NCBI GenBank assembly: GCA_947169975.1
Contig: CAMVRT010000006.1
Coordinates: forward strand, 1 to 64,000
Origin: an uncultured Oscillospiraceae bacterium
Lineage (GTDB): Bacteria; Bacillota; Clostridia; Oscillospirales; Oscillospiraceae
Length of the DNA stretch: 64,000 nt
Direction of reading: 5' to 3'
The notes beneath the pieces are model-generated. The model had not been told where the DNA came from. It saw nothing but the letters and a program-made list of their open reading frames with translations, and made no database searches. Positions 50,681-60,762 of this stretch are shown one piece after another (positions within the stretch are counted from its first letter, which is position 1; each line of letters opens with the position of its first letter). Made by a program: the position numbers and the translations under genes.

Positions 50681-51780
50681 TTCGTATTCTCTTTTTTATT
50701 GAAACGTTGACCGGTGGCGGGGCGGAGAAGGTCCTGCGTGATCTGGTCAACCACATGGATCAGACGAAGTTCGACATCACCGTGCAGACCGTCTGGCCAT
50801 GCGACGCCGCCCATTACTTGGCACCGGGCATCCGCTTTAAGTCGATGTATTCCTCCGAAAGCAAGGCCAACCGCCTTCGTTACCGCGCTGAGGCCGAGAC
50901 GGGTCTGGCGTATCGCATGCACATCAAGGACGAATATGACATCGAGTGCGCCTACCTGGAAATGGGACCGACGAAGGTGCTGTCCGCCTCTACCAACAAG
51001 CGCGCCAAGAAGCTGGCGTGGGTGCACTGCGATCTGACCCGGGCGGTGGCAGACCCGCAAGCGTACGTAGCCAAGACTGCGTCGTGGTACGCAAAGTTCG
51101 ATAAGGCCGTCTGTGTGTCGCAGAGCGTCAAGGGGCGGTTTGACGAGCTGTTCCAAAACCGATTTGATTCTACGGTGCTGTATAACGTGATCGATGATGC
51201 GGCAATCCGGAAAAAGGCGCTGCTGCCGTTGCCGGATGGGATGAATAAGCGCAGGTTTACCGTGCTTTCCGTGGGACGGTTTTCCCCCCCAAAAAAATTC
51301 ATACGTCTTTTGCAAGCACACAAGAGGTTGCTGGATGAGGGAATGACGCATGACCTGTGGATCCTTGGCGACGGCCCGGAGAGACCGATGCTGGAGCAGT
51401 ATGTGGAAGAGAACCATCTGCAGGCTTCTGTCAGCATGCCTGGTTTCGTGGAAAACCCGTACCCGTTTATGCGTGAGGCCGATCTGCTGGCCTGCTCGTC
51501 CATATACGAGGGCTACAGCACATTTATGACGGAGGGTGTCATCCTTGGCAAACCCATTGTAACGACGGATGTATCTGGTATGCGGGAGCTGCTGGGCGAT
51601 TCGGAGTTTGGGCTGATAGTTGAGAACGATGACGAGGCGTTTTATCAGGGGATGAAGCGAATGCGGACAGACACCGCGCTGCGCGAACAGTACGCTGCGA
51701 AAGCGGAAGCGAGAGGACGCGACTTCTCTGCGCAAAGGCTGACAAAAACCGCGGAGAGCTTTTTCGAAGAGCTGATCTGA
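50677..51780 (+). CDS. glycosyltransferase family 4
   Basis: 367-aa GT-B enzyme. The N terminus is IRILFFIETLTGGGAEKVLRDLVNH. The donor region SSIYEGYSTFMTEGVILGKPIVTTD holds the two Glu of family 4. The start is TTG at 50677, overlapping the previous TGA by 3 nt, which indicates translational coupling; no good ATG alternative exists near the conserved N terminus. A poly-C/poly-A stretch at 51286-51297 could be slippage-prone. Confidence 0.84.
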   Translation: MIRILFFIETLTGGGAEKVLRDLVNHMDQTKFDITVQTVWPCDAAHYLAPGIRFKSMYSSESKANRLRYRAEAETGLAYRMHIKDEYDIECAYLEMGPTKVLSASTNKRAKKLAWVHCDLTRAVADPQAYVAKTASWYAKFDKAVCVSQSVKGRFDELFQNRFDSTVLYNVIDDAAIRKKALLPLPDGMNKRRFTVLSVGRFSPPKKFIRLLQAHKRLLDEGMTHDLWILGDGPERPMLEQYVEENHLQASVSMPGFVENPYPFMREADLLACSSIYEGYSTFMTEGVILGKPIVTTDVSGMRELLGDSEFGLIVENDDEAFYQGMKRMRTDTALREQYAAKAEARGRDFSAQRLTKTAESFFEELI

Positions 51781-51841
51781 ATAATGAGCGACGAATTTCA
51801 GCAACTCTTACATAGGTACTATTCGGTTAAGGATTAACTGC

Positions 51842-52924
51842 ATGAATATTTACATGATCATGGCACTCGCCATTATCGTCCTGGCATTATTGATGCGGGG
51901 CAATCTTCCGCAAAACAAGCGATATATAGTATGGGCGTGTATCATCATGTTCGTGGTCTATGGGCTGCGGGATGCTTATTCCATCGGCAACGATTCCAGT
52001 ACGTCGTATCTTCATCAGTTTCAAAGAATGGAGACAACCTCGTGGGAGGAGTTAAGGGAAGGAACAGATCTGAACGAAAACCTGTTTTGGCGGTTTTGCG
52101 TCAAGCTGGGCTACGTTATCCTTGGCGGAGATTATCAGCTTTTTATTATCGTTCTGTCGGCGTTTGTCATGATCGTCTTCGGGCGGTTTATCTTCCGCTA
52201 TTCTGTGAGCCCTGTTCAGAGCTTTGTCTATTATTGGGGCCTGTGGTTCTTTACGTTTAATTTCAGTGCCCTGAAGCAGAGCATCGCTATGTCGCTTCTG
52301 CTGCTTGCGTTCGATGCGATTATGGATCGACGGATATTGAAATATCTGATTTTGGTCGTAATGGCGGCATTGTTCCACTTCCCGGCTTTCATCTTTATAC
52401 CAGCCTACTGGCTTGTAAAACTGAATCCGAGACGCGGATTCCTGGTGATCCTCGCAGCGGCGTTTGGCGCTGTGTATCTTTGGAGAGACGCGATCCTGAA
52501 CTATATGGTGCAGTTCTACTATGAGGATTATGCCTTCGAGGGAGAAGATCGTTTCCTTACCGGAAAGGTGATCGTAATGCTACTGCTGGTGATTGGATCC
52601 TATTTCCTGCGGCGTCCGTCGAGAGATGACAGGGTTTATTCGGCATCGCTACAGTTTGTTGCGATTGCGACGGTGATACAGCTGTTCTCTGTCTATAACA
52701 ACGTGTTTGAGCGACTGGCGGACTATTACTTCCAGTTTGCCGTCATATTTGTCCCCTTTGTTTTTGAAGGCGGGCGTCAGGAAAAGTTGACTTTTAGAGG
52801 AAAGCGTGAGCTATTAACGGCTGCGCCATATGTTTTGGGAATTCTATGTTTGTATAGATTCAATGATATCGTGACGAGACCAACGTCAATGTTGCTTCCG
52901 TTCAAGTTTTGGTTTCAACCTTGA
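51842..52924 (+). CDS. EpsG family polysaccharide polymerase
   Basis: 360-aa integral membrane protein with about ten helices. RYIVWACIIMFVVYGLRDAYSIGNDSSTSY (residues about 27-56, split here as motif GLRD...GND) is the signature region of EpsG/Wzy-like polymerases, and FNFSALKQSIAMSLLLLAFD is equally typical. It would join lipid-linked repeat units outside the membrane. The EpsG family is assigned from these motifs and topology. It follows the glycosyltransferase by about 60 nt. GC content is low compared with the dehydrogenase after it. Confidence 0.8.
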   Translation: MNIYMIMALAIIVLALLMRGNLPQNKRYIVWACIIMFVVYGLRDAYSIGNDSSTSYLHQFQRMETTSWEELREGTDLNENLFWRFCVKLGYVILGGDYQLFIIVLSAFVMIVFGRFIFRYSVSPVQSFVYYWGLWFFTFNFSALKQSIAMSLLLLAFDAIMDRRILKYLILVVMAALFHFPAFIFIPAYWLVKLNPRRGFLVILAAAFGAVYLWRDAILNYMVQFYYEDYAFEGEDRFLTGKVIVMLLLVIGSYFLRRPSRDDRVYSASLQFVAIATVIQLFSVYNNVFERLADYYFQFAVIFVPFVFEGGRQEKLTFRGKRELLTAAPYVLGILCLYRFNDIVTRPTSMLLPFKFWFQP

Positions 52925-52949
52925 ATGATAGAGAAAAGTGGAGGACCAT

Positions 52950-54272
52950 ATGTCACTTTCTGAACAAATCATGAGCCATGACGCCTCGCTTGCCGTTGTG
53001 GGCCTGGGTTATGTCGGTATGCCGCTGGCGGTGGCTTTTGCGAAAAAAGACCTGCGGGTGATCGGCTATGACCTGAACGAGTCCAAGATTCAGGCCTATC
53101 GAAACGGCATTGACCCCACCCGCGAGGTGGGCGATGCAGCCATCCGCAGTACCACGATGGAATTCACCAGCGACGAGACACGCCTGCGTGATGCCCGTTT
53201 CTTTGTCGTTGCCGTCCCGACACCTGTAAACGCGGATCACACCCCCGATTTGACCCCTGTGGAGGGAGCCAGCGAGATCGTGGGCCGCAACCTGAAGAAG
53301 GGATCCATCGTGGTCTTTGAATCCACTGTTTATCCCGGCGTCACGGAGGACGTATGTGTGCCCATTCTGGAGCGGGAGTCGGGGCTGAAGTGCGGCGTGG
53401 ATTTCAAGGTGGGCTACTCCCCTGAGCGGATCAACCCCGGCGACCCGGTGCATCGGCTGGAGAACATCTGCAAGATCGTCTCCGGCATGGACGCAGAGTC
53501 GCTGGCGGAAATCAAGGCTGTCTACGATCTGATCATCGAAGTGGGTACTTATCCCGTATCTACCATCAAGACCGCCGAGGCCATCAAGGTGGTGGAGAAC
53601 AGCCAGCGTGACATCAACATTGCCTTTATGAATGAGCTCGCCATGGTGTTTGACCGCATGGGCATCGACACCCGTGAGGTCATTGACGGCATGAAGACCA
53701 AGTGGAATGCCCTGAATTTCTATCCCGGCCTGGTGGGTGGGCACTGTATCGGCGTGGACCCCTACTACTTCACCTATGAGGCGGAGAAGCTGGGCTATCA
53801 CAGTCAGATCATTCTCTCCGGCCGCAAGGTCAACGACGGCATGGGAGCTTTTGTGGCCGACGCCGCCATCAAACAGATGGTTCTGGCAGGTAAGGTGGTT
53901 CGTGATGCGAAGGTCGTGATTCTGGGCCTGACTTTTAAGGAGGATTGCCCCGACACCCGCAACAGCAAAGTCATCGACATTGTGAAGCGGCTGGAGGAGT
54001 ACGGCATCCGGCCTGTGATCGTGGACCCCCAGGCGGACAAATCCGAGGCACGGCGAGAGTACGGTGTGGAGCTGACTTCGCTGGAGAGCGTAGGCGACGC
54101 AGACTGTGTGATTCTGGCTGTGGCTCACAAAGAGTTCAAAGCGATGACGATCGATCAGCTGGACAAACTGTTTGCCCCGGGGGAGAACGGGCAGAAGATC
54201 GTTATCGACGTCAAGAGCGTTTTGGACAAGCAGACTCTGGAATCCGCCGGCTATCGTTTCTGGCGGCTGTAA
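52950..54272 (+). CDS. nucleotide-sugar dehydrogenase (UDP-hexuronate forming)
   Basis: 440-aa UDP-sugar dehydrogenase that oxidises C6 twice with NAD. Motifs are VVGLGYVGMPLAVAFAK (NAD site), VPTPV, FESTVYPGVTED and the catalytic Cys C266 in GGHCIGVDPYY; the C-terminal domain has LGLTFKEDCPDTRNSK. Sequence style is that of TviB/WbpO-type enzymes acting on UDP-GlcNAc or UDP-GalNAc, not of UDP-glucose dehydrogenase. ATG 52950 is chosen for GTGGAGG upstream. It supplies an acidic sugar for the polymer. Confidence 0.9.
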   Translation: MSLSEQIMSHDASLAVVGLGYVGMPLAVAFAKKDLRVIGYDLNESKIQAYRNGIDPTREVGDAAIRSTTMEFTSDETRLRDARFFVVAVPTPVNADHTPDLTPVEGASEIVGRNLKKGSIVVFESTVYPGVTEDVCVPILERESGLKCGVDFKVGYSPERINPGDPVHRLENICKIVSGMDAESLAEIKAVYDLIIEVGTYPVSTIKTAEAIKVVENSQRDINIAFMNELAMVFDRMGIDTREVIDGMKTKWNALNFYPGLVGGHCIGVDPYYFTYEAEKLGYHSQIILSGRKVNDGMGAFVADAAIKQMVLAGKVVRDAKVVILGLTFKEDCPDTRNSKVIDIVKRLEEYGIRPVIVDPQADKSEARREYGVELTSLESVGDADCVILAVAHKEFKAMTIDQLDKLFAPGENGQKIVIDVKSVLDKQTLESAGYRFWRL

Positions 54273-54287
54273 GTGAATGGTGAGTTT

Positions 54288-55403
54288 ATGAAGGGTTATT
54301 ATCTGTTTGCTCCGGTTGAGCCGGAGTGCGCCGGGCCGGAGTCCGGCGTGGAGTGCAAGGTCCGTGCGCAGCACAGGGCACTGCAGCAGTATCTGGACTG
54401 CGAGCTGGTGATCCTGCCGGCCGTGGAATATACCGGCAGCGTGAAGGAAAAGATCGTTCGTCGTCTGCCCTTTACCGCTGCCTGGCGGAAGTGGGAGTAT
54501 CACGGGGAGTTCAACGACGCGGACTTCCTGTATATCCGGCAGGTCTACCACGATGCCTCCTTTGCGCGGTATCTCCGGGCGATCCGCCGGCAGAATCCCA
54601 AGATCAAGATCATCTATGAGGTGCCGACGTATCCTTATCTGACTGAGCAGAAAACATCTGCAGCCAATGCTGCCTTTCGGAAGAAAGAGGCTCGATGGTG
54701 TCTGCGGGCGGCAAAGTATCTGGACTGTATCGTAACCTTCTACAGGCAGGATGAGATCTGGGGAGTGCCCTGCATCCAACTGATCAACGGCTTTGATTTC
54801 TCCCGGGTGGAGCTGCCGAATCGGCCCGCACCTCATAACGTACAAATCATTTCGGTGGCGGCAACGGCTTTCTGGCATGGCTACGACCGTCTGATTGAGG
54901 GCATTCACCGCTACTATGAAAACGGTGGCACAGAGGAGATCACCTACCACGTGGTCGGCAACATCCTGCCGGAGCTGCAGAAAATGGTACAGGACTACCA
55001 CCTGGAGAAGCATGTATTTTTCCACGGCCGCCAGTCCGGGGAGGCACTGAAAAACCTGTACGCCAAATGCTATCTCGGCGTGGACGTCCTCGGCGGACAC
55101 CGAAAGGACTATCCTGTCAGCAGCTCGTTGAAATCAAGAGAATACTGCGCTTATGGCATCCCGCTCCTTACATCCTCGCCCGTTGACTTCCTGCCGAAGG
55201 ATTCGCCGTATCAGTATCTGGCGCCGTATGACGACAGTCCGGTGGATATGGACGCTGCCGTACGATTCTATCACGGATTGTATGACGGAAAGGACTGCAA
55301 TAAAGTGGCAAGCGAGATACGCGCCTATGCGGAGGCGTGTTGTGACATGAAGACAACCATGAAGCCTGTGGCGGATTGGCTGATGGATTCCATCGATGTG
55401 TAA
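54288..55403 (+). CDS. GT-B-type glycosyltransferase
   Basis: 371-aa protein, probably a family 4-like glycosyltransferase. The N terminus KGYYLFAPVEPECAGPESGVECKVRAQHRAL is an acceptor-domain style start, and KSREYCAYGIPLLTSSPVDF is the donor-binding region. A clear E-x7-E pair is not evident. The start could be GTG 54273 or ATG 54288. It is 15 nt or less after the dehydrogenase. Confidence 0.75.
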   Translation: MKGYYLFAPVEPECAGPESGVECKVRAQHRALQQYLDCELVILPAVEYTGSVKEKIVRRLPFTAAWRKWEYHGEFNDADFLYIRQVYHDASFARYLRAIRRQNPKIKIIYEVPTYPYLTEQKTSAANAAFRKKEARWCLRAAKYLDCIVTFYRQDEIWGVPCIQLINGFDFSRVELPNRPAPHNVQIISVAATAFWHGYDRLIEGIHRYYENGGTEEITYHVVGNILPELQKMVQDYHLEKHVFFHGRQSGEALKNLYAKCYLGVDVLGGHRKDYPVSSSLKSREYCAYGIPLLTSSPVDFLPKDSPYQYLAPYDDSPVDMDAAVRFYHGLYDGKDCNKVASEIRAYAEACCDMKTTMKPVADWLMDSIDV

Positions 55404-55416
55404 GTTTGAATAGATA

Positions 55417-56577
55417 ATGAAACTTCTTATTATGACCGGGCCGCTGTATCCGCAGCCTGGAAACAACGCCAACTTAATAGGAAAGCTGATTCCACGGTTT
55501 CTTGCGGCAGGCCATGAGGTGCATCTGCTTTCTGCTGCAACTGGTGCGGAGGAGAGCAAACTGCCGGCAGAATGTTTTGGCGTTCCGGTGCATTGGGTGA
55601 CGGACCGGAGGCGGGACTGGAGGCGCAGGCTGATCTATCCAGCCATCTCCAAGGTGGCCGATCCCAATGGTTTCTCCGATGCGCTGCAGGCTCAGATCCT
55701 GCTTCGGGAACTGAAAACTGTCCGAAACAGTTTCCTCTTTGATGCGGTGATCTCCACTTCTGAACCATATCCCATGGCAATTGCCGCGTCACAACTGGAT
55801 GGCGGAAGAAAAGCGCTGTACATGATGGACCCGCCAGCCTGTGTCAGCAATGGTACGGAAACGGTATATCGGAACCGGACGCTTCCCCGCATGCTGAAAA
55901 ACCAGACGGCTGTCATCACAACGCCGTTTATCAGTGATGCGTTGATTGTAAACGGTTATCGGTTGCCTGATAAATCGATTCCCGTTGGCTTTCCGATGAT
56001 TACAGATCATATGCCGCCCCGGATGGCACCGGCAGATGATAGAATCCACCTTCTTTATTGCGGTTGGCTCTATTCTGATATCCGCTCCCCCAAGTACTTC
56101 CTGGACATTCTCTCCCGCTTAGACGAGAGGTTTGTTGTCACCTTTATGGGGCGGGAATGTGAGAAACTGACGGATCGCTTCACTATTCATACCAAAGCTG
56201 AAGTCATCGCCCTGCCCAACCAGCCGTATGACGTCGCCCTGCAGGCCATGGCTGACGCCGACATCATGATCAACATCGGCAACAGCGTCCCGGTGCACAT
56301 GCCATCCAAGACGCTGGAGTATATCAACACGGGCAAGCCCATTGTAAACTTCTACAAGATGGATGACTGCCCGACTTTGTACTACACAAACCGATATCCT
56401 CTGTGCCTGAATCTTTCCGAGCAGGATGCCGATGTTGATGCCACAGCGAGGAGGTTCATTGATTTCTGCGTGAAGAACAAGGGGAAAACTGTGGAGCGCA
56501 GCTACATCGAGCGGGAGTTCGAGGATTGCACCCCGCAGTATATTGCGCAGAAGATAATAGATAACCTGGAGAATTGA
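55417..56577 (+). CDS. GT-B-type glycosyltransferase
   Basis: 386-aa predicted glycosyltransferase. MKLLIMTGPLYPQPGNNANLIGKL is a family 4-like N terminus, and SKTLEYINTGKPIVNFY is the donor-site loop. It is 13 nt after the previous gene, and its stop is followed after 1 nt by the ABC permease start, so the three are one transcription unit. The sugar specificity is unknown. Confidence 0.78.
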   Translation: MKLLIMTGPLYPQPGNNANLIGKLIPRFLAAGHEVHLLSAATGAEESKLPAECFGVPVHWVTDRRRDWRRRLIYPAISKVADPNGFSDALQAQILLRELKTVRNSFLFDAVISTSEPYPMAIAASQLDGGRKALYMMDPPACVSNGTETVYRNRTLPRMLKNQTAVITTPFISDALIVNGYRLPDKSIPVGFPMITDHMPPRMAPADDRIHLLYCGWLYSDIRSPKYFLDILSRLDERFVVTFMGRECEKLTDRFTIHTKAEVIALPNQPYDVALQAMADADIMINIGNSVPVHMPSKTLEYINTGKPIVNFYKMDDCPTLYYTNRYPLCLNLSEQDADVDATARRFIDFCVKNKGKTVERSYIEREFEDCTPQYIAQKIIDNLEN

Positions 56578-56578
56578 T

Positions 56579-57439
56579 ATGGACGAAAACAGACCTGTAA
56601 CCGTTATAAAGCCACACACCGGATGGCTGGATCTGCATCTGGGAGAACTGTTACACTACAAGGACCTGATCTTTCTTTTTGTAAAGCGAAACTTTGTCTC
56701 GCTGTATAAGCAGACGGTCCTTGGACCTGCATGGGCGGTGATCCAGCCGCTGCTGACCACTGTGGTGTTTTCCCTGGTCTTCGGCAATATTGCCGGACTT
56801 GCCGCTGACGGTGTGCCCACCTTTATCTTTTATCTGACCGCCAACGTGATGTGGGGATATTTCTCTGGCTGCCTGACCACCACCTCCAGCACGTTTATTG
56901 CCAACAGCGGTATTTTGGGCAAGGTCTATTTCCCACGCCTGGTCATGCCGATCTCCACGGTGCTGTCCAAACTGATTGACTTCGCGATCCAATATGCGTT
57001 TATGATCATCTTTGTGATTTACTTTGCGCTGACAAACAGCGGCGTTCACCCCAACTGGTATATGCTCATGACGCCTGTTTTGCTGCTGCAGCTTGCCATG
57101 CTGAGTTTGGGCGTCGGAATCATCATCTCAGCCGCGACGACAAAGTACCGCGATCTGCGCATGCTGGTCTCCTTCGGCGTGCAGCTCTGGATGTACGCGA
57201 CGCCTGTGGCATACGATATGTTTTCCATCGCGGGCTTTGCTCCCGGAGGAAAGTACTACCACATTTACATGTGCAATCCCGTGACGCCGATCATCAACAT
57301 GTTTCGTTATGCCTATCTCGGCATCGGCGGCGTGGACTGGTTTTATTATGGAATCAGTTGGGTTGTGACCCTCGTTATTCTCTTTATCGGCGTGATCATG
57401 TTTACGCGTGTGGAGAGAACCTTCATGGATACAGTGTGA
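56579..57439 (+). CDS. ABC-2 type polysaccharide export permease (TagG/Wzm-like)
   Basis: 286-aa membrane protein with six helices. The N-terminal amphipathic part (HLGELLHYKDLIFLFVKRNF) and YKQTVLGPAWAVIQPLLTTVVFSLVFG are hallmarks of Wzm/TagG permeases that export undecaprenol-linked glycans. Its ATPase partner is at 60763-62064, separated by three genes. It follows the glycosyltransferase by 1 nt. It works at the cytoplasmic membrane. Confidence 0.9.
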   Translation: MDENRPVTVIKPHTGWLDLHLGELLHYKDLIFLFVKRNFVSLYKQTVLGPAWAVIQPLLTTVVFSLVFGNIAGLAADGVPTFIFYLTANVMWGYFSGCLTTTSSTFIANSGILGKVYFPRLVMPISTVLSKLIDFAIQYAFMIIFVIYFALTNSGVHPNWYMLMTPVLLLQLAMLSLGVGIIISAATTKYRDLRMLVSFGVQLWMYATPVAYDMFSIAGFAPGGKYYHIYMCNPVTPIINMFRYAYLGIGGVDWFYYGISWVVTLVILFIGVIMFTRVERTFMDTV

Positions 57440-57440
57440 T

Positions 57441-58517
57441 ATGGAGAATGTAAAAGTAACGGTTGTCTTAAGCACCTTTAATCAGGCCCCATATATCAGA
57501 CAGGCCATCGACAGCATCTTGATGCAAAAAACGTGCTTTCCGTTTGAAATCCTTGCGGCGGATGACGCTTCTTCAGACGGAACGCAGGAGATCATTTTAG
57601 AGTACGAGAAGCAGTATCCAAACCTGATCAGTCATTATTTCACCCCGGAGAATCTAGGCGACTGCAAAAAATTCACCAACTGCATCGATCTCGGGCTGTT
57701 GCATGGCGAGTATCTGGCGCATCTGGAGGGGGATGACTACTGGCTCCGGGAGGACCGACTGCAGATTCTGGCTGACTTTTTGGACACGCACCCGGAGTAT
57801 TCCCGCGTGAGCCACCGCACGCTGATCGTGGATGAAAACGGCATTGAAAAGGGATATGACATGCCCTTGGAAAAGAGCGACCGCACCTTTACGATTGAGA
57901 ACTTCCTGGCCGGCGAGCAGTACTCAGACGTGGATTCCATGTACCGCAATTACTACCGTCAGGCAGGCACGAAGTATCACGGTATTCTGCTGGCCTCAAA
58001 GAATCTGAGTGATTTTCAGGATATGTTCATCACGCAGGATTTCGGGCCGGTCTACATTCTGCCCGACTGTCTGAGTGCGTATCGCTCCCGCAGCGCACAG
58101 GGGGCGTTCAACTACAATTCCCTTATGAGCGCTGAGCGGCGCAGTGTCGATAAGATCACGGTAGCGAAGGCGGTCGAGGCGTTCTATGAGGGGAAATATG
58201 ACTTGACCCCCCGTATCTACAGAGAACAGAAAAAGCTGATCAGAAATGCTGTGCGGCTCAGGGACCAAGCAGCCCTGCAGCGCGCGCGTGCGTATGTGCC
58301 TGCAAGTGAAATGAAGAGGCTCCTTTCGGAGCTGATGTATCAGATCATCCGGGGGAGAGACCGCGCAGGCCGCGATTTTCTGAAGGAAAACCTGACAGAT
58401 CAGGAGAAACGGGCGCTTTCCATTGGCTTTTTACCATATTGCCTTCGCCGCTGGGCCTCCCGGAACCGGCGGGACGGAGCGGAGGAAACAATCAGAGGTT
58501 ATGTAGTTCAGCTCTGA
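57441..58517 (+). CDS. glycosyltransferase family 2
   Basis: 358-aa GT-A enzyme. KVTVVLSTFNQAPYIRQAIDSIL opens the nucleotide-binding domain. ADDASSDGT and LEGDDYW (D-x-D) follow. The last 130 residues are helical and Arg-rich. Its ATG overlaps the region just after the permease stop (1-nt gap), so translation is probably coupled. It lies between transporter genes. Confidence 0.87.
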   Translation: MENVKVTVVLSTFNQAPYIRQAIDSILMQKTCFPFEILAADDASSDGTQEIILEYEKQYPNLISHYFTPENLGDCKKFTNCIDLGLLHGEYLAHLEGDDYWLREDRLQILADFLDTHPEYSRVSHRTLIVDENGIEKGYDMPLEKSDRTFTIENFLAGEQYSDVDSMYRNYYRQAGTKYHGILLASKNLSDFQDMFITQDFGPVYILPDCLSAYRSRSAQGAFNYNSLMSAERRSVDKITVAKAVEAFYEGKYDLTPRIYREQKKLIRNAVRLRDQAALQRARAYVPASEMKRLLSELMYQIIRGRDRAGRDFLKENLTDQEKRALSIGFLPYCLRRWASRNRRDGAEETIRGYVVQL

Positions 58518-58542
58518 AATCTGGGATGATTGGAGAAACAGC

Positions 58543-59745
58543 ATGAAGAAAAAATTGCTTCTGCTCGGCGGCTCGGTGTATTTGATTCCGGTGATCGAAG
58601 CAGCGCACGCGCTCGACCTGTATGTGATCACCTGCGATTATTTGCCGGACAACGTTGCGCATTCCTATGCGGACGAGTATCACAACGTCAGTATTGTGGA
58701 AAAGGACGCGGTGCTGGAACTCGCAAAATCGCTGCGGGTCGACGGGATCATGTCCTTTGCCACCGATCCAGGCGTGACCACCGCGGCCTATGTCGCGGAA
58801 AAAATGGGGCTGCCGTCCTGTGGCTCCTTTGCATCGGTTTCCATCCTGCAGAACAAGGGGAAATTCCGCGCGTTCCTGCGGGATAACGGCTTCCATACGC
58901 CGCTGGCGCGAAGCTACACGGACGTAAAAGCTGCGCTTTCGGACCTGGATGACTTTCACTGGCCGCTAATCGTAAAACCTACGGACTCTGCAGGCAGTAA
59001 AGGGGTCACCCGCATCGACCGTGCGGAGCAACTGGAAGAAAGCATACGCGATGCGCTGCGGTGCTCCATAAAAAAGGAGTTTATCATCGAGGAGTTTATT
59101 GAAGCGGAGGGGTATTCCTCTGACAGCGATTGCTTTTCCGTGGATGGAGAGCTCCGTTTTGTCTCATTTTCAGATCAGCATTTTGACAGGAACTCCGACA
59201 ATCCCTATACGCCGTGCGGTTATTCGTGGCCGTGCGAAATGGATGGAAAACAGCAGAATGAGCTGCGCACGGAGATACAGCGACTGATCCGGCTTCTCGG
59301 CCTCGGAACATCCCTTTACAATGTGGAGACGAGAGTGGGGAAAGACGGCACGCCGTACATTATGGAGCTGTCCCCCAGAGGGGGCGGCAACTGCATTTCA
59401 GAGTGTCTGCGCTATGCCGCGAAAACAGATCTGATCACGGCCGCTGTTCGCGCTGCAGTCGGCCTTTCGGTGGATGTGGCGCAGAACCCCTATGACGGTT
59501 TCTGGGCTGAGCTGATCCTCCACGCCAATCAGGCCGGCAGATTTGAGAGCGTTGAGATAGCGGATATGCTTAAAGAGAACCTGGTTCGCTTGGATTGCTG
59601 GGAGAAGACCGGAGCGCCTGTTGGCGCTTTTACGGGGGCAAATAAAGCGATCGGCACGGCGCTGTTTCGATTTGAAACGAGAGATAAATTGGATCATCTG
59701 ATGGCAGACCCGGATCGCTATGTCTCGGTTCGTGTCCGCGCCTGA
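58543..59745 (+). CDS. ATP-grasp family ligase
   Basis: 400-aa ATP-grasp protein. The N-terminal preATP-grasp domain starts KKLLLLGGSVYLIPVIEAA. The lid/ATP region includes PLIVKPTDSAGSKGV (the phosphate-binding Lys and Gly loop), EEFIEAEGYSSD and the metal-binding MELSPRGGGN. Such enzymes join a carboxylate to an amine through an acyl phosphate. In a cluster with a UDP-hexuronate dehydrogenase, one possibility is amidation of a uronic acid or attachment of an amino acid. It is followed 17 nt later by a PLP enzyme. Confidence 0.84.
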   Translation: MKKKLLLLGGSVYLIPVIEAAHALDLYVITCDYLPDNVAHSYADEYHNVSIVEKDAVLELAKSLRVDGIMSFATDPGVTTAAYVAEKMGLPSCGSFASVSILQNKGKFRAFLRDNGFHTPLARSYTDVKAALSDLDDFHWPLIVKPTDSAGSKGVTRIDRAEQLEESIRDALRCSIKKEFIIEEFIEAEGYSSDSDCFSVDGELRFVSFSDQHFDRNSDNPYTPCGYSWPCEMDGKQQNELRTEIQRLIRLLGLGTSLYNVETRVGKDGTPYIMELSPRGGGNCISECLRYAAKTDLITAAVRAAVGLSVDVAQNPYDGFWAELILHANQAGRFESVEIADMLKENLVRLDCWEKTGAPVGAFTGANKAIGTALFRFETRDKLDHLMADPDRYVSVRVRA

Positions 59746-59762
59746 CAGTGCAGGAGGAGAGA

Positions 59763-60713
59763 ATGTTGGAAGAAATCGGGGGCTTTTTGGAACTGGAGTC
59801 CTTCTCCGGATCTGCGTACTATCCGGAAGCCGTTGGCCTGAACAACGCACGGAATGCGCTGCTGTATATCCTGAAGGCCCGGAGAATCCATAAAATCTAT
59901 ATTCCGTGTTTTCTCTGTGACGCGGTTTCCCACATGCTGAAGCGGGAGCGCATGGCTTTTGGATTCTATCATGTGGGAGAGAACCTTCTGCCCGATCCGT
60001 CTTTTCGGCCGGAGGCGGGCGCGGCGGTCTATCTCGTCAACTATTACGGGCAGCTTCCCAATGAGAGTATTCTGCGATACCGGGATCTCTTCGGGACGGT
60101 AATTGTCGATAACGTGCAGGCGTTTTTCCAGCCCCCTGCGGACGGTGTGGATACGGTATATTCCTGCCGCAAGTTTTTCGGTGTTCCGGATGGGGGATAC
60201 GCCGCAACATCTGCGAGGATTGAGGAAACGCTGGAAACCCAGTCTGTGATGGATCGGATGCAGCACCTTCTGGGGCGATTTGAGACCGGACGGGCCAGCA
60301 CGTTTTACCCGCTTTTTCAGAAATCTGAGGCAGAGCACGATGAGGCGTCGTTGCGCATGATGTCCCGCATCTCACGCAATCTGCTGTGCGCCGTGGATTA
60401 TGACCGCGTCCGCACACGCAGAGAAGAGAACTACGCAACCCTGGCCATGCGACTCAATGGCGCGAACGGCATTGCGGTTTCAGCCCCGGTCGGCCCCTAT
60501 GCATATCCTTTCTATGTGGAGGAAGGGGATACCATCAGGAAGCGCCTTGCAGGAGAGGGAATTTACATTCCAACCCTGTGGCCGAATGTGGCGGAGACCG
60601 GAAACGAAATCGAGCGGCGTCTGGCGGCCAACATCCTCCCGCTGCCGTGCGATCAGCGCTATGGAGCGGAACAGATGGAATACCTTGCAGACCGCGTCTT
60701 GAGCTGCCTATAA
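59763..60713 (+). CDS. DegT/DnrJ-like PLP-dependent enzyme, short form
   Basis: 316-aa relative of the DegT/DnrJ/EryC1 aminotransferases, shorter than the usual 360-400. The probable PLP Lys is in YSCRKFFGVPDGGY, with the preceding Asp in TVIVDNVQAFF. It may transfer an amino group to a keto-sugar, but the truncated N terminus leaves activity uncertain. ATG 59763 follows AGGAGGAG; GTG 59748 is less likely. It probably works with the adjacent ATP-grasp protein. Confidence 0.75.
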   Translation: MLEEIGGFLELESFSGSAYYPEAVGLNNARNALLYILKARRIHKIYIPCFLCDAVSHMLKRERMAFGFYHVGENLLPDPSFRPEAGAAVYLVNYYGQLPNESILRYRDLFGTVIVDNVQAFFQPPADGVDTVYSCRKFFGVPDGGYAATSARIEETLETQSVMDRMQHLLGRFETGRASTFYPLFQKSEAEHDEASLRMMSRISRNLLCAVDYDRVRTRREENYATLAMRLNGANGIAVSAPVGPYAYPFYVEEGDTIRKRLAGEGIYIPTLWPNVAETGNEIERRLAANILPLPCDQRYGAEQMEYLADRVLSCL

Positions 60714-60762
60714 GGTCTTGCTTTTTACATGATTAGTTTTTGTTATCTATGGGAGTGTCATC

